Source of the DNA: Streptomyces xantholiticus
GTDB lineage: Bacteria; Actinomycetota; Actinomycetes; Streptomycetales; Streptomycetaceae
Length of the DNA stretch: 64,000 nt
Assembly (NCBI RefSeq): GCF_014651015.1
Contig: NZ_BMWB01000024.1
Location: 61,211 to 125,210, forward strand
Reading direction: 5' to 3'
Made by a program: the position numbers and the translations under genes. This document shows positions 7,269-14,271 of the stretch, one piece after another. Under the pieces are notes generated by a model. That model did no database searches and was not told where the DNA came from. It was given only the letters and a program-made list of their open reading frames with translations. Each line of letters starts with the position of its first letter. Position 1 is the first letter of the stretch.

Positions 7269-7415
7269 ATGACACTCACCGTGTACACGATCGAGATGGC
7301 CTACGCCCACATGCGACAGCTGCAGGAGCTGGCCAACCGCTCGCGTGCCCACCAGCCCGCTGCCGCGCACAAGGTCGACCGGACCCGCGCACCGCGCACC
7401 GGCAAAAAGCGCTAA
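7269..7415 (+). CDS. 48-aa conserved small protein, function unknown
   Basis: The frame encodes MTLTVYTIEMAYAHMRQLQ, then a basic tail ending in GKKR. The first half is amphipathic (YTIEMAYAHMRQLQELANR) and the second half is rich in Arg, Lys, His and Ala. The ATG at 7269 has GGAG almost abutting it; a GTG at 7281 with the same GGAG 13 bases upstream is an alternative, giving 44 aa. It is divergent from asnC and its stop overlaps the ubiX stop by four bases on the opposite strand. I recall such a protein at this place in other streptomycetes, but no function is known to me. Basic and short, it could bind nucleic acid or a membrane protein. Confidence 0.65.
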   Translation: MTLTVYTIEMAYAHMRQLQELANRSRAHQPAAAHKVDRTRAPRTGKKR

Positions 7416-8074
7416 TCGCCTCCGGAGCCACCACCCAGCTCCCCCTCCCAGCGGCGGTACAGCCGGTGCGGCACACCTGCCGCGTCGAGCACCCGCCCCG
7501 CGACGAAGTCCACCAGATCCTGGATGTGCGTCGCCCCCGCGTAGAACGCCGGAGAGGCGGGCAGCACCACTGCGCCCGCCTCGTCCAGCGTCACCAGATG
7601 CTTCAGCGTCTGCCCGTTCAGCGGGGTCTCCCGCACAGCGACCACCAGCCGACGCCGTTCCTTGAGCGTCACGCTCGCGGCGCGCTGCAACAGGTCCTTC
7701 GAGAGCCCGAGCGCCACCCCTGCCACACAGGCCGTCGACGCCGGCACGATCAGCATTCCCTTGACCTGGTACGACCCCGACGACGGCCCGGCGGCGAGGT
7801 CCCCGGCCGCCCAGTACCGCACATCCGTCACATCGACGTCGAAGCTGTCCGGCTTCCCGTCGGCCCCCCGCGCCAGCCACTGCCGAAGGTCGTCCTGCCA
7901 GTGCGCGTCCCGGAAGGCGATACCGGTCTCGTCGAGCAACGTCAGCCGCGAGGCCCGGCTGACCACCAGGTCCACACTCTCGCCGGCGGCCAGCAGACCA
8001 CGCAGCACGGCGGCCGCGTACGGCGTACCGGAAGCACCGGACACCCCCACGACCCACGGCCGACGACTTTTCAC
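7412..8074 (-). CDS. ubiX: UbiX-type flavin prenyltransferase
   Basis: This 220-aa protein matches UbiX/Pad1, which attaches a dimethylallyl group to FMN to make prenyl-FMN, the cofactor of UbiD decarboxylases. The N-terminal VVGVSGASGTPYAAAVLRGL motif, the PASTACVAGVALGLSKDLLQRAA segment and the ERRRLVVAVRETPL motif are intact. The longest frame would begin at 8248, but GTG at 8074 has GGAG nine bases upstream and gives the usual family start, so I used it. The cofactor would serve the MqnL decarboxylase encoded at 10216-11667. The gene stop overlaps the stop of the small convergent ORF. Confidence 0.92.
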   Translation of the reverse strand: MKSRRPWVVGVSGASGTPYAAAVLRGLLAAGESVDLVVSRASRLTLLDETGIAFRDAHWQDDLRQWLARGADGKPDSFDVDVTDVRYWAAGDLAAGPSSGSYQVKGMLIVPASTACVAGVALGLSKDLLQRAASVTLKERRRLVVAVRETPLNGQTLKHLVTLDEAGAVVLPASPAFYAGATHIQDLVDFVAGRVLDAAGVPHRLYRRWEGELGGGSGGD

Positions 8075-8183
8075 TTCTTGCTGCTCCACACCGTTGAGCC
8101 TATCCGGCGGCACCGACGCGGAACTGAGCAAGGTGGGCGGCACGTTCCCGGAGCAAGGCGTACGCACAGCGCAGGGGGCAGCG

Positions 8184-8810
8184 ATGACGCACACCGAATC
8201 CACCGGGTGGACCGGATCGGGCCGGGCCAAGGCCGCGGCCCTGCTCATGCTGGCCTGGGTGACGCTGCTGTGGACGCTCGAAGCGATCGACGTGGCCTCG
8301 GGCCACTCGCTGGACGCCTACGGCGTGGTGGCCCGGGAGCCCGGTGAGCTGGCCGACGTGGTACCCGCCGCGTTCATGCACTTCGGCTTCGACCACATCG
8401 CGGCCAACAGCGTTCCGCTGCTCATCTTCGGCTTCCTCGCCGCGCTCGGCGGCATCCGGCGCTTCCTCGCCCTGTCCCTGTTGATCATTCTGGTTTCCGG
8501 CCTGGGCGTCTGGCTGTTCTCGCCGTCCGGGGCCAACACGGCGGGCGCCTCCGGCCTCGTCTTCGGCCTCTTCGGCTACCTGGTGGTGCGCGGGTTCGTG
8601 GAGCGCAACGTGTGGCAGGTTGCCGTGGGCCTGGCGGTCGGCGCGGTCTGGGGCAGCTCGATCGGGCTCGGCATAATCCCGACCGACACCGGCGTGAGCT
8701 GGCAGGGCCACCTCTTCGGCCTGCTGGCCGGCATCGCCGCGGCGTTCCTCTTCCGCCGCCGCACCGCTCCCGCTTGGGCGCACAGGTCCACGGGGGCGCA
8801 GCGGCGTTGA
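8184..8810 (+). CDS. Rhomboid-family intramembrane serine protease
   Basis: This 208-aa protein has six hydrophobic segments and the rhomboid catalytic features: HFGFDHIAANS in the second helix region, the nucleophile motif GASGLVFG (Ser at about residue 126) and the catalytic His in WQGHLFGLLAG near the last helix. It would cleave membrane proteins within the bilayer; substrates are unknown. The ATG has a GCAGGGGG ribosome-binding site five bases upstream. It is divergent from ubiX and convergent with mqnP. Such a rhomboid gene interrupting the menaquinone cluster appears, as I recall, in several streptomycetes. Confidence 0.92.
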   Translation: MTHTESTGWTGSGRAKAAALLMLAWVTLLWTLEAIDVASGHSLDAYGVVAREPGELADVVPAAFMHFGFDHIAANSVPLLIFGFLAALGGIRRFLALSLLIILVSGLGVWLFSPSGANTAGASGLVFGLFGYLVVRGFVERNVWQVAVGLAVGAVWGSSIGLGIIPTDTGVSWQGHLFGLLAGIAAAFLFRRRTAPAWAHRSTGAQRR

Positions 8811-8828
8811 TCGTGGGCCGAACGCCGG

Positions 8829-9752
8829 TCAGACGTTCAGGCCACGCACCAGGAGATCAAGCAGAGCGCACACGAAAAGCGCGATGCCGATGAAGCCGTT
8901 GACCGTGAAGAACGCCCTGTTCAGACGCGACAGATCGTGCGGGCGGACGATCGTGTGCTCGTAGAGGAACGCCGCCGTGACGATCACCAGGCCCGCCCAG
9001 AAGAACACTCCCGCGTCCGTCGCCAGGGCGTACCGGACGAGCAGGGCCGTCGTCACGACGTGGGCGGCGCGGGCGCCGTGGAGGGCCGCCGGGATGCCGA
9101 AGCGGGCCGGGACCGACTTCACGCCATGGGCACGGTCGGCCCGGACGTCCTGGCAGGCGAAGATCAGGTCGAAGCCGCCGATCCACACGCCGACCGCCAG
9201 GCCCAGGATCACCGCGTCCCACGACCACGCCCCGGTGACCGCGATCCACGCTCCGACCGGCCCCATCGCCTGCGCCAGAGCGAGGATCGCGTGCGGGAAG
9301 TCGGTGAACCGCTTGCCGTACGGGTAGACCACCATCGGCACCACCGCGACCGGCGCCAGCGCCAGACACAGCGGGTTCAGCAGCGCCGCTGCACCGAGGA
9401 AGGCGACAAGGGCGACCAGCGCCCCCGACCACGCCGAGCGGACGGACACGGCGCCGGTGACCAGCTCACGTCCCGCCGTACGCGGATTGCGTGCGTCGAT
9501 CTCGCGGTCGATGATCCGGTTGCAGGCCATGGCGAACGTCCGCAGCCCCACCATCGCGACGGTGACGAGCAGCAGCTCGGTCCAGTGGACGCTCCTGTCC
9601 ACCTGGAACATCGCGGTGAGCGCGGCGATGTAGGCGAAGGGCAGGGCGAAGACCGAGTGCTCGATCATCACGAGACGCAGGAAGGCCTTCACCTTCCCGG
9701 TCGGCTGCGGCGCCGGGCCCGAGCCCACGACCCCGTCGGCGGTCGTCATCAT
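8829..9752 (-). CDS. mqnP: Menaquinone-biosynthesis prenyltransferase MqnP (UbiA family)
   Basis: This 307-aa membrane protein transfers a polyprenyl chain to the 1,4-dihydroxy-6-naphthoate ring made by the futalosine route. The first Asp-rich motif NRIIDREIDARNPRTAGREL (about residues 78-97) and the second, DVRADRAHGVKSVP, are both intact, and eight to nine hydrophobic helices are visible. The ATG overlaps the stop of the preceding 156-aa gene (ATGA), so the two are translationally coupled and belong to an mqnL-hypothetical-mqnP operon. Confidence 0.93.
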   Translation of the reverse strand: MMTTADGVVGSGPAPQPTGKVKAFLRLVMIEHSVFALPFAYIAALTAMFQVDRSVHWTELLLVTVAMVGLRTFAMACNRIIDREIDARNPRTAGRELVTGAVSVRSAWSGALVALVAFLGAAALLNPLCLALAPVAVVPMVVYPYGKRFTDFPHAILALAQAMGPVGAWIAVTGAWSWDAVILGLAVGVWIGGFDLIFACQDVRADRAHGVKSVPARFGIPAALHGARAAHVVTTALLVRYALATDAGVFFWAGLVIVTAAFLYEHTIVRPHDLSRLNRAFFTVNGFIGIALFVCALLDLLVRGLNV

Positions 9753-10219
9753 GCGAGGCTCCCGAGGAACGCGTCGAGGTCGGCCAGCAGTCCGGCGACG
9801 GGCAGCGGGCCCGTCTCCACGGTCGGCGGCGTCCCGGCGTCGCCGGGCGGGGTGAGGTGCGCCGTGAAGGCGTACGCGTCCGGGCCGGCCGGGCGGGCGT
9901 CCAGACGCAGCACGGCGCCGCCGTCGACCGTGAACGGCCCGGACGCCGCGGCGAGCTCGGCGCGCAGCCGCTCCGCGAAGTCGGCGGGCTCCGCGTCGCG
10001 CACACCGGGCAGCTCGAAGCCGTCGCCCTCACCGTCGTTCTCGAAGAGGACCGTCCAGGTGTCGCCGGCGCCCGCGAACTCCTCGGGCGCGACGCCCGCC
10101 CCTTCGGCGGCCAGCCGGACGCCCGGGTCGGCCGGGTCGAGCTCGGGACGCACGAGGGCCACGTAGTCGGTGTCGGTGCCGATGAAGAGGGCCGGGCCGC
10201 CCGGGGCAATGGGGCTCAC
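9749..10219 (-). CDS. 156-aa protein of unknown function in the mqnL-mqnP operon
   Basis: I do not recognise this protein. It is acidic and Ala/Gly/Pro-rich, begins MSPIAPGGPALFIGTDTDYV, has no transmembrane segment, no signal peptide and no cysteine-based motif. An alternation of short hydrophobic strands (ALFIGTD, WTVLFEND, FTVDGGAVLRLDA, AYAFTAHL) suggests a small alpha/beta or beta-rich fold. It overlaps both neighbours by ATGA junctions (start in the mqnL stop, stop in the mqnP start), so it is made in step with the decarboxylase and prenyltransferase. Codon usage is normal for the genome. A role in quinone synthesis is inference from context only. Confidence 0.85.
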   Translation of the reverse strand: MSPIAPGGPALFIGTDTDYVALVRPELDPADPGVRLAAEGAGVAPEEFAGAGDTWTVLFENDGEGDGFELPGVRDAEPADFAERLRAELAAASGPFTVDGGAVLRLDARPAGPDAYAFTAHLTPPGDAGTPPTVETGPLPVAGLLADLDAFLGSLA

Positions 10220-11667
10220 AGTCCGTACTCCTTCCAGCGGCGGTCCACGAGCGCCGCCGTCGCGGGGTCGGACGCGACCATGTCCGGCCAGCCGCCGTCC
10301 CTGGTGTAGCCCTCCTCCGGGAGCTTCTTCGTCGCGTCGATGCCCGCCTTGCCGCCCCAGAACTGCTGGTAGGACGCGTGGTCGAGATGGTCGACGGGGC
10401 CCTCGACCACGGTGAGGTCACGGGCGTAGTCGGTGTTGCCGAGCGCACGCCAGGAGACCTCGTGCAGGTCGTGGACGTCGCAGTCGGCGTCGACCACCAC
10501 GATCAGCTTGGTCAGCGACATCATGTGTGCGCCCCAGATGGCGTGCATGACCTTCTGCGCGTGCTTCGGGTACTTCTTGTCGATCGAGACGATCGCGCAG
10601 TTGTGGAAGCCGCCGGACTCCGGCAGGTGGTAGTCCACGATGTCCGGCACGATGATCTTGAGGAGGGGGAGGAAGAAGCGTTCCGTCGCCCGGCCCAGCG
10701 GCCCGTCCTCCGTCGGCGGCCGGCCCACGACGATCGACTGCAGCAACGGCCGCTTGCGCATCGTCACGCAGTCGATCGTCAGCGCAGGGAACGGCTCCTG
10801 GGGCGTGTAGAAACCGGTGTGGTCACCGAAGGGGCCCTCCGGCAGCATCTCCCCCGGCTCCAGCCAGCCCTCCAGCACGACCTCCGCGTTCGCCGGGACC
10901 TGCAGCGGCACGGTCTTGCAGTCGACCATCTCGATCCGCTTGCCCGCGACGAAGCCGGCGAACAGGTACTCGTCGATGTCGCCGGGCAGGGGCGCGGTCG
11001 AGGCGTACGTCACGGCCGGCGGGCACCCGAAGGCGATGGCGACCGGCAGCCGCTCGCCCCGCTGCGCGGCGACCGCGTAGTGGTTGCGGCTGTCCTTGTG
11101 GATCTGCCAGTGCATGCCGATGGTGCGCCGGTCGTGCCGCTGCAGCCGGTACAGGCCGAGGTTCCGTACCCCGGTCTTTGGGTCCTTGGTGTGCGTGAGC
11201 CCCAGGTTGAAGAAGGAGCCGCCGTCCTCGGGCCAGGTGAACAGGGCGGGCAGCACGTCGAGGTCGACGTCGTCGCCGCGCAGCACCACTTCCTGCACCG
11301 GCGCGTCCTTCACCTTCCTCGGCGGCACGTGCATCATCGAGCCGAGCTTGCCGAACGCCTCGCGCACCCCGATGAAGCCGTGCGGCAGTTCCGGCTTGAG
11401 CAGCCCGCCGATCTTGTCGCTGATCTCCGCGTACGACTTCAGGCCGAGCGCCTTGAGGAGACGGCGGTCGGTGCCGAAGACGTTCATGGCGAGCGGCATC
11501 GCGGAACCGCGCACGTTCTCGAAGAGCAGGGCCGGGCCGCCTGCCTTGTTCACCCGGTCGACGATCTCCCCGACCTCGAGGTGCGGGTCGACTTCGGCCT
11601 TGATGCGCTTGAGGTCGCCCTCGCGCTCCAGCGCCCGGAGCAGGGAGCGAAGATCGTCGTAAGCCAT
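10216..11667 (-). CDS. mqnL: Menaquinone-biosynthesis decarboxylase MqnL (UbiD family)
   Basis: This 483-aa protein matches the UbiD-type prenyl-FMN-dependent decarboxylases. Visible family stretches include RNLGLYRLQRHD, EGPFGDHTGFYTP with the conserved acid/histidine pair, and the MRKRPLLQSIVVGRPP segment. It removes the carboxyl group from the naphthoate ring before or after prenylation and needs the cofactor made by the UbiX homologue at 7412-8074. The ATG start gives the usual MAYDDLRSLLRALE opening. It is the first gene of the coupled set mqnL, 156-aa protein, mqnP. Confidence 0.94.
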   Translation of the reverse strand: MAYDDLRSLLRALEREGDLKRIKAEVDPHLEVGEIVDRVNKAGGPALLFENVRGSAMPLAMNVFGTDRRLLKALGLKSYAEISDKIGGLLKPELPHGFIGVREAFGKLGSMMHVPPRKVKDAPVQEVVLRGDDVDLDVLPALFTWPEDGGSFFNLGLTHTKDPKTGVRNLGLYRLQRHDRRTIGMHWQIHKDSRNHYAVAAQRGERLPVAIAFGCPPAVTYASTAPLPGDIDEYLFAGFVAGKRIEMVDCKTVPLQVPANAEVVLEGWLEPGEMLPEGPFGDHTGFYTPQEPFPALTIDCVTMRKRPLLQSIVVGRPPTEDGPLGRATERFFLPLLKIIVPDIVDYHLPESGGFHNCAIVSIDKKYPKHAQKVMHAIWGAHMMSLTKLIVVVDADCDVHDLHEVSWRALGNTDYARDLTVVEGPVDHLDHASYQQFWGGKAGIDATKKLPEEGYTRDGGWPDMVASDPATAALVDRRWKEYGL

Positions 11668-11757
11668 GGGGTCAAGTATCGGTCACCCGCTACCCTGGCC
11701 CCGTCACCGGGGCCGGGGAAACGCCGCCCCGCTTATGTCTCCAGGGGGCTGTCCCAC

Positions 11758-12147
11758 ATGCTCAGGGCACTGATGTACATCCTGCCGCTGGCGCTGACGA
11801 TCTACGCGTTCATCGACTGCCTGAACACTCCCGAGGACGAGGCCAAGCATCTCCCCAAGGTGGCCTGGGTGTTCATCATCCTGCTTTTCTGGATCGTGGG
11901 CCCGATCGTCTGGTTCGCCGCCGGCAAGATGCGGCACGCCCCGGCCGGCGGCCGCACCCCCGCGGAGTGGCATCGCAACCACCGCACGGAGTGGGTCGCC
12001 CCGGACGACAACCCCGACTTCCTGAAGTCCCTCAAGGACGAGAACGAGAAGGACGAAGCGGTCCTCAAGGACTGGGAGGCGGACCTGCGCCGCCGCGAGG
12101 AGGAGCTGAAGAAGCGCGAGCAGGGCGACGAGGACGAGAAGTCCTGA
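11758..12147 (+). CDS. PLD-nuclease N-terminal-domain (PLDc_N) membrane protein
   Basis: The 129-aa protein has two hydrophobic helices (about residues 3-20 and 34-55), with FIDCLNTPEDEAKHLPK between them and WFAAGKMRH after the second, matching the PLDc_N domain. The C-terminal half (about 90-129) is a highly charged, Glu/Lys-rich helix likely to form a coiled coil. The first-helix cysteine and the short loop are conserved features of the family, whose function is unknown. The gene is divergent from mqnL and is followed 14 bp later by the deaminase gene on the same strand. Confidence 0.85.
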   Translation: MLRALMYILPLALTIYAFIDCLNTPEDEAKHLPKVAWVFIILLFWIVGPIVWFAAGKMRHAPAGGRTPAEWHRNHRTEWVAPDDNPDFLKSLKDENEKDEAVLKDWEADLRRREEELKKREQGDEDEKS

Positions 12148-12161
12148 CCGGGAGGACGGGC

Positions 12162-12611
12162 ATGGCACACGGCGGCTACGAGGCGTGGCTGGCGACGGCC
12201 GTCGCGGAGGCGCGGTCAGGTCGCGCCGAAGGCGGCATCCCCATCGGTGCCGCCCTGTACGGCGCTGACGGCACGCTCCTCGGCCGCGGCCGCAACCGCC
12301 GCGTCCAGGACGCCGATCCGTCGGCGCATGCCGAGACGGCGGCCTTCCGCGCCGCCGGCCGGCAGCGCTCGTACCGCGGCACGACGATGGTGACGACGCT
12401 CTCCCCGTGCTGGTACTGCAGCGGTCTGGTGCGGCAGTTCGGCATCTCGCGGGTGGTGATCGGTGAGGCGGAGACCTTCCGGGGCGGCCACGACTGGCTG
12501 GCCGCGAACGGCGTGGAGATCGTGCTGCTCGACGACGCCGACTGCCGGGCGATGATGCGCGACTTCGTCACGGCCAGGCCCGAGCTGTGGCACGAGGACA
12601 TCGGCGCCTGA
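12162..12611 (+). CDS. Nucleoside/cytosine deaminase family zinc enzyme
   Basis: This 149-aa protein has the zinc-binding deaminase signature: HAE (in SAHAETAAFR, about residues 54-56) with the catalytic Glu, and PCWYC (about residues 85-89) giving the C-x2-C ligands. The overall layout (IPIGAAL..., GRGRNRRVQ...) most resembles the yeast cytosine deaminase/guanine deaminase branch. It would hydrolytically deaminate a nucleobase in the cytosol. The start has GGAGG ten bases upstream. It ends within a hairpin shared with the convergent SRPBCC gene. Confidence 0.9.
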   Translation: MAHGGYEAWLATAVAEARSGRAEGGIPIGAALYGADGTLLGRGRNRRVQDADPSAHAETAAFRAAGRQRSYRGTTMVTTLSPCWYCSGLVRQFGISRVVIGEAETFRGGHDWLAANGVEIVLLDDADCRAMMRDFVTARPELWHEDIGA

Positions 12612-12631
12612 GCCCGATGCGTGGGCTCAGG
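12607..12631. terminator. Bidirectional terminator between convergent genes
   Basis: A perfect 9-bp stem, CCTGAGCCC/GGGCTCAGG, with a 7-base loop overlaps both stop codons of the deaminase (+) and SRPBCC (-) genes. Confidence 0.75.
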
Positions 12632-13142
12632 CCGCGGCGTAGGAGTCGCGCAACTGCTGCCAGCGGGTCGGTGTCCAGGTCTCCCAGTCGGTCGTGGGAC
12701 GGCCTTCCAGTGCCTCCACGAGCAGCTCGAAGTGGTTGTGCCAGCCGGCCAGGCAGTCCAGGAGCACGTCGTCGTCGCAGCGCAGTTCGTTGGTGAAGCG
12801 GAGCACGGTCCCGTTGTCGCCGTGCTGCTCGAGGTGGAAGCGGATCCGGCCGTGCACGGTGACCGTGTACTCGGCGACCCGTTCCACGTCCCACGCGGTG
12901 ACCCGGCCCTCCGCGACGGTGTGGTGGCCCTCCGCGTCCGCGTTGAGCCAGCGGAGCGTGACCGCGCCGCCGACTCTCGGTTCGAGTACGTCGGCGGCAC
13001 AGAGCCAGGTCGGCAGCCCTTCGGGGGTGGCCACCGCGGCCCATACCCGGATCACCGGATGCGGCAGACGCAGTTCGTACCGCAACAGGCGAGTGCCGTC
13101 GTCCCGGGTCTCCGTGCTGCCGTGGGGGATCACCTCACTCAT
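12627..13142 (-). CDS. SRPBCC (AHSA1/START-like) domain protein
   Basis: The 171-aa protein has the helix-grip fold pattern of SRPBCC domains: RYELRLPHPVIRVWAAVATPEGLPTWL near the N-terminus, a central run of beta strands (GRIRFHLEQHGDNGTVLRFTNEL), and a C-terminal long helix (DCLAGWHNHFELLVEALEG). These bind hydrophobic ligands; AHSA1-type members occur as stress or toxin-resistance proteins. No ligand can be assigned. Confidence 0.85.
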   Translation of the reverse strand: MSEVIPHGSTETRDDGTRLLRYELRLPHPVIRVWAAVATPEGLPTWLCAADVLEPRVGGAVTLRWLNADAEGHHTVAEGRVTAWDVERVAEYTVTVHGRIRFHLEQHGDNGTVLRFTNELRCDDDVLLDCLAGWHNHFELLVEALEGRPTTDWETWTPTRWQQLRDSYAAA

Positions 13143-13179
13143 GCCTCCAGCGTCACCCCTCCTCGGCGTGGGCGCTACC

Positions 13180-14271
13180 TCACTCCACGCCCGCGTACGA
13201 GTGCAGGCTGTTCACGAACATGTTGACGCCGTAGTAGTTGAACAGCCAGCAGGCGAAGGCGATCAGCGCCAGGTACGCGGCCTTGCGGCCCTTCCAGCCC
13301 GCGGTGGCCCGGGCGTGCAGATAGGCGGCGTAGGCGACCCAGGTGATGAACGACCAGACCTCCTTGGCGTCCCAGCCCCAGTAGCGGCCCCAGGCGTCGC
13401 CGGCCCAGATCGCGCCCGCGATGATCGTGAACGTCCACAGCGGGAAGACCGCGGCGTTGACCCGGTAGGCGAACTTGTCGAGGGACGCCGAGGCGGGCAG
13501 CCGTTCCAGGACCGAGGTGGCGAAGCGACCGGGCCTGCCGCCGTTCGCGAGCTTGTTCTCGTAGGAGTCGCGGAACAGGTAGAGCACCGTGCCGACGGCG
13601 CCGAGGTAGAAGACCGCGCCGCAGAAAATCGCGGTGGAGACGTGGATCCACAGCCAGTACGAGTCCAGCGCCGGGACGAGCTGGTCGCTCTCCGTGTAGA
13701 GCCAGGTGACGGCGATGCCGAGGTCGAGCAGGACGGTGGTGACCAGCGGCAGACCGGCCCAGCGGACGTTCTTCCCGGCGAGGAGCAGCGCCAGGTACAC
13801 ACCGACGACGACGGTCGAGAAGGTGGTGGAGAACTCGTACATATTGCCCCACGGCGCGCGCTGCACCGACAGGGCGCGGGAGATCACACCGGCCGCCTCC
13901 AGCAGGAAGGCGAGGACGGTGAGGGAGACCGCGATCCGGCCGTACAGGTCGCCGCTCTCGGTGCCGCCGTGCGCGCCGGGGCCGTCCGGGACGTCACGGG
14001 CGCCGTTCGCGGCGCGGGTGACGACCTTGGGCTTCTCCAGGACGGTCGTGCCGCCGCCGACCTTCTTCACCTGGATCTTCGGGCCCTCGCCCGCGGCGCC
14101 CCGGGCGGGCGCGGTCAGTGCGGCCGCCGTACGGGCCACCTTGCTGCGGCTGCCGAGCGTCCACTCGGCGATGTGCGCGAAGAAGGCCAGCGTGTAGACG
14201 GCCATCGACGAATAGATCAGGTAGTTGCTGATCTCCGCCAGGTTCGCGTTGGTTGCGGCGGCGAGAGTCAC
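13180..14271 (-). CDS. ccsB: Cytochrome c biogenesis protein CcsB/CcsA (ResC-type heme channel)
   Basis: This 363-aa multi-spanning protein contains the tryptophan-rich WWD-like heme-handling segment WGRYWGWDAKEVWSFITW near residues 300-317, with histidines in flanking helices, as in the system II cytochrome c synthetase partner. It exports heme and, with ResB, ligates it to apocytochrome c outside the membrane. Its GTG start overlaps the ResB stop by four bases. A Gly/Lys-rich cytoplasmic loop of about 80 residues follows the first helix, which seems longer than in Bacillus homologues. It is the last gene of resA-ccdA-resB-ccsB. Confidence 0.93.
   Translation of the reverse strand: MTLAAATNANLAEISNYLIYSSMAVYTLAFFAHIAEWTLGSRSKVARTAAALTAPARGAAGEGPKIQVKKVGGGTTVLEKPKVVTRAANGARDVPDGPGAHGGTESGDLYGRIAVSLTVLAFLLEAAGVISRALSVQRAPWGNMYEFSTTFSTVVVGVYLALLLAGKNVRWAGLPLVTTVLLDLGIAVTWLYTESDQLVPALDSYWLWIHVSTAIFCGAVFYLGAVGTVLYLFRDSYENKLANGGRPGRFATSVLERLPASASLDKFAYRVNAAVFPLWTFTIIAGAIWAGDAWGRYWGWDAKEVWSFITWVAYAAYLHARATAGWKGRKAAYLALIAFACWLFNYYGVNMFVNSLHSYAGVE

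Noticed and set aside
10378..12147. Long 589-codon frame on the plus strand across mqnL
   Set aside because: The first 460 codons are antisense to a clear UbiD-type enzyme and read as Arg/His/Val-rich low-complexity sequence; only the last 129 codons form the real PLDc_N gene.
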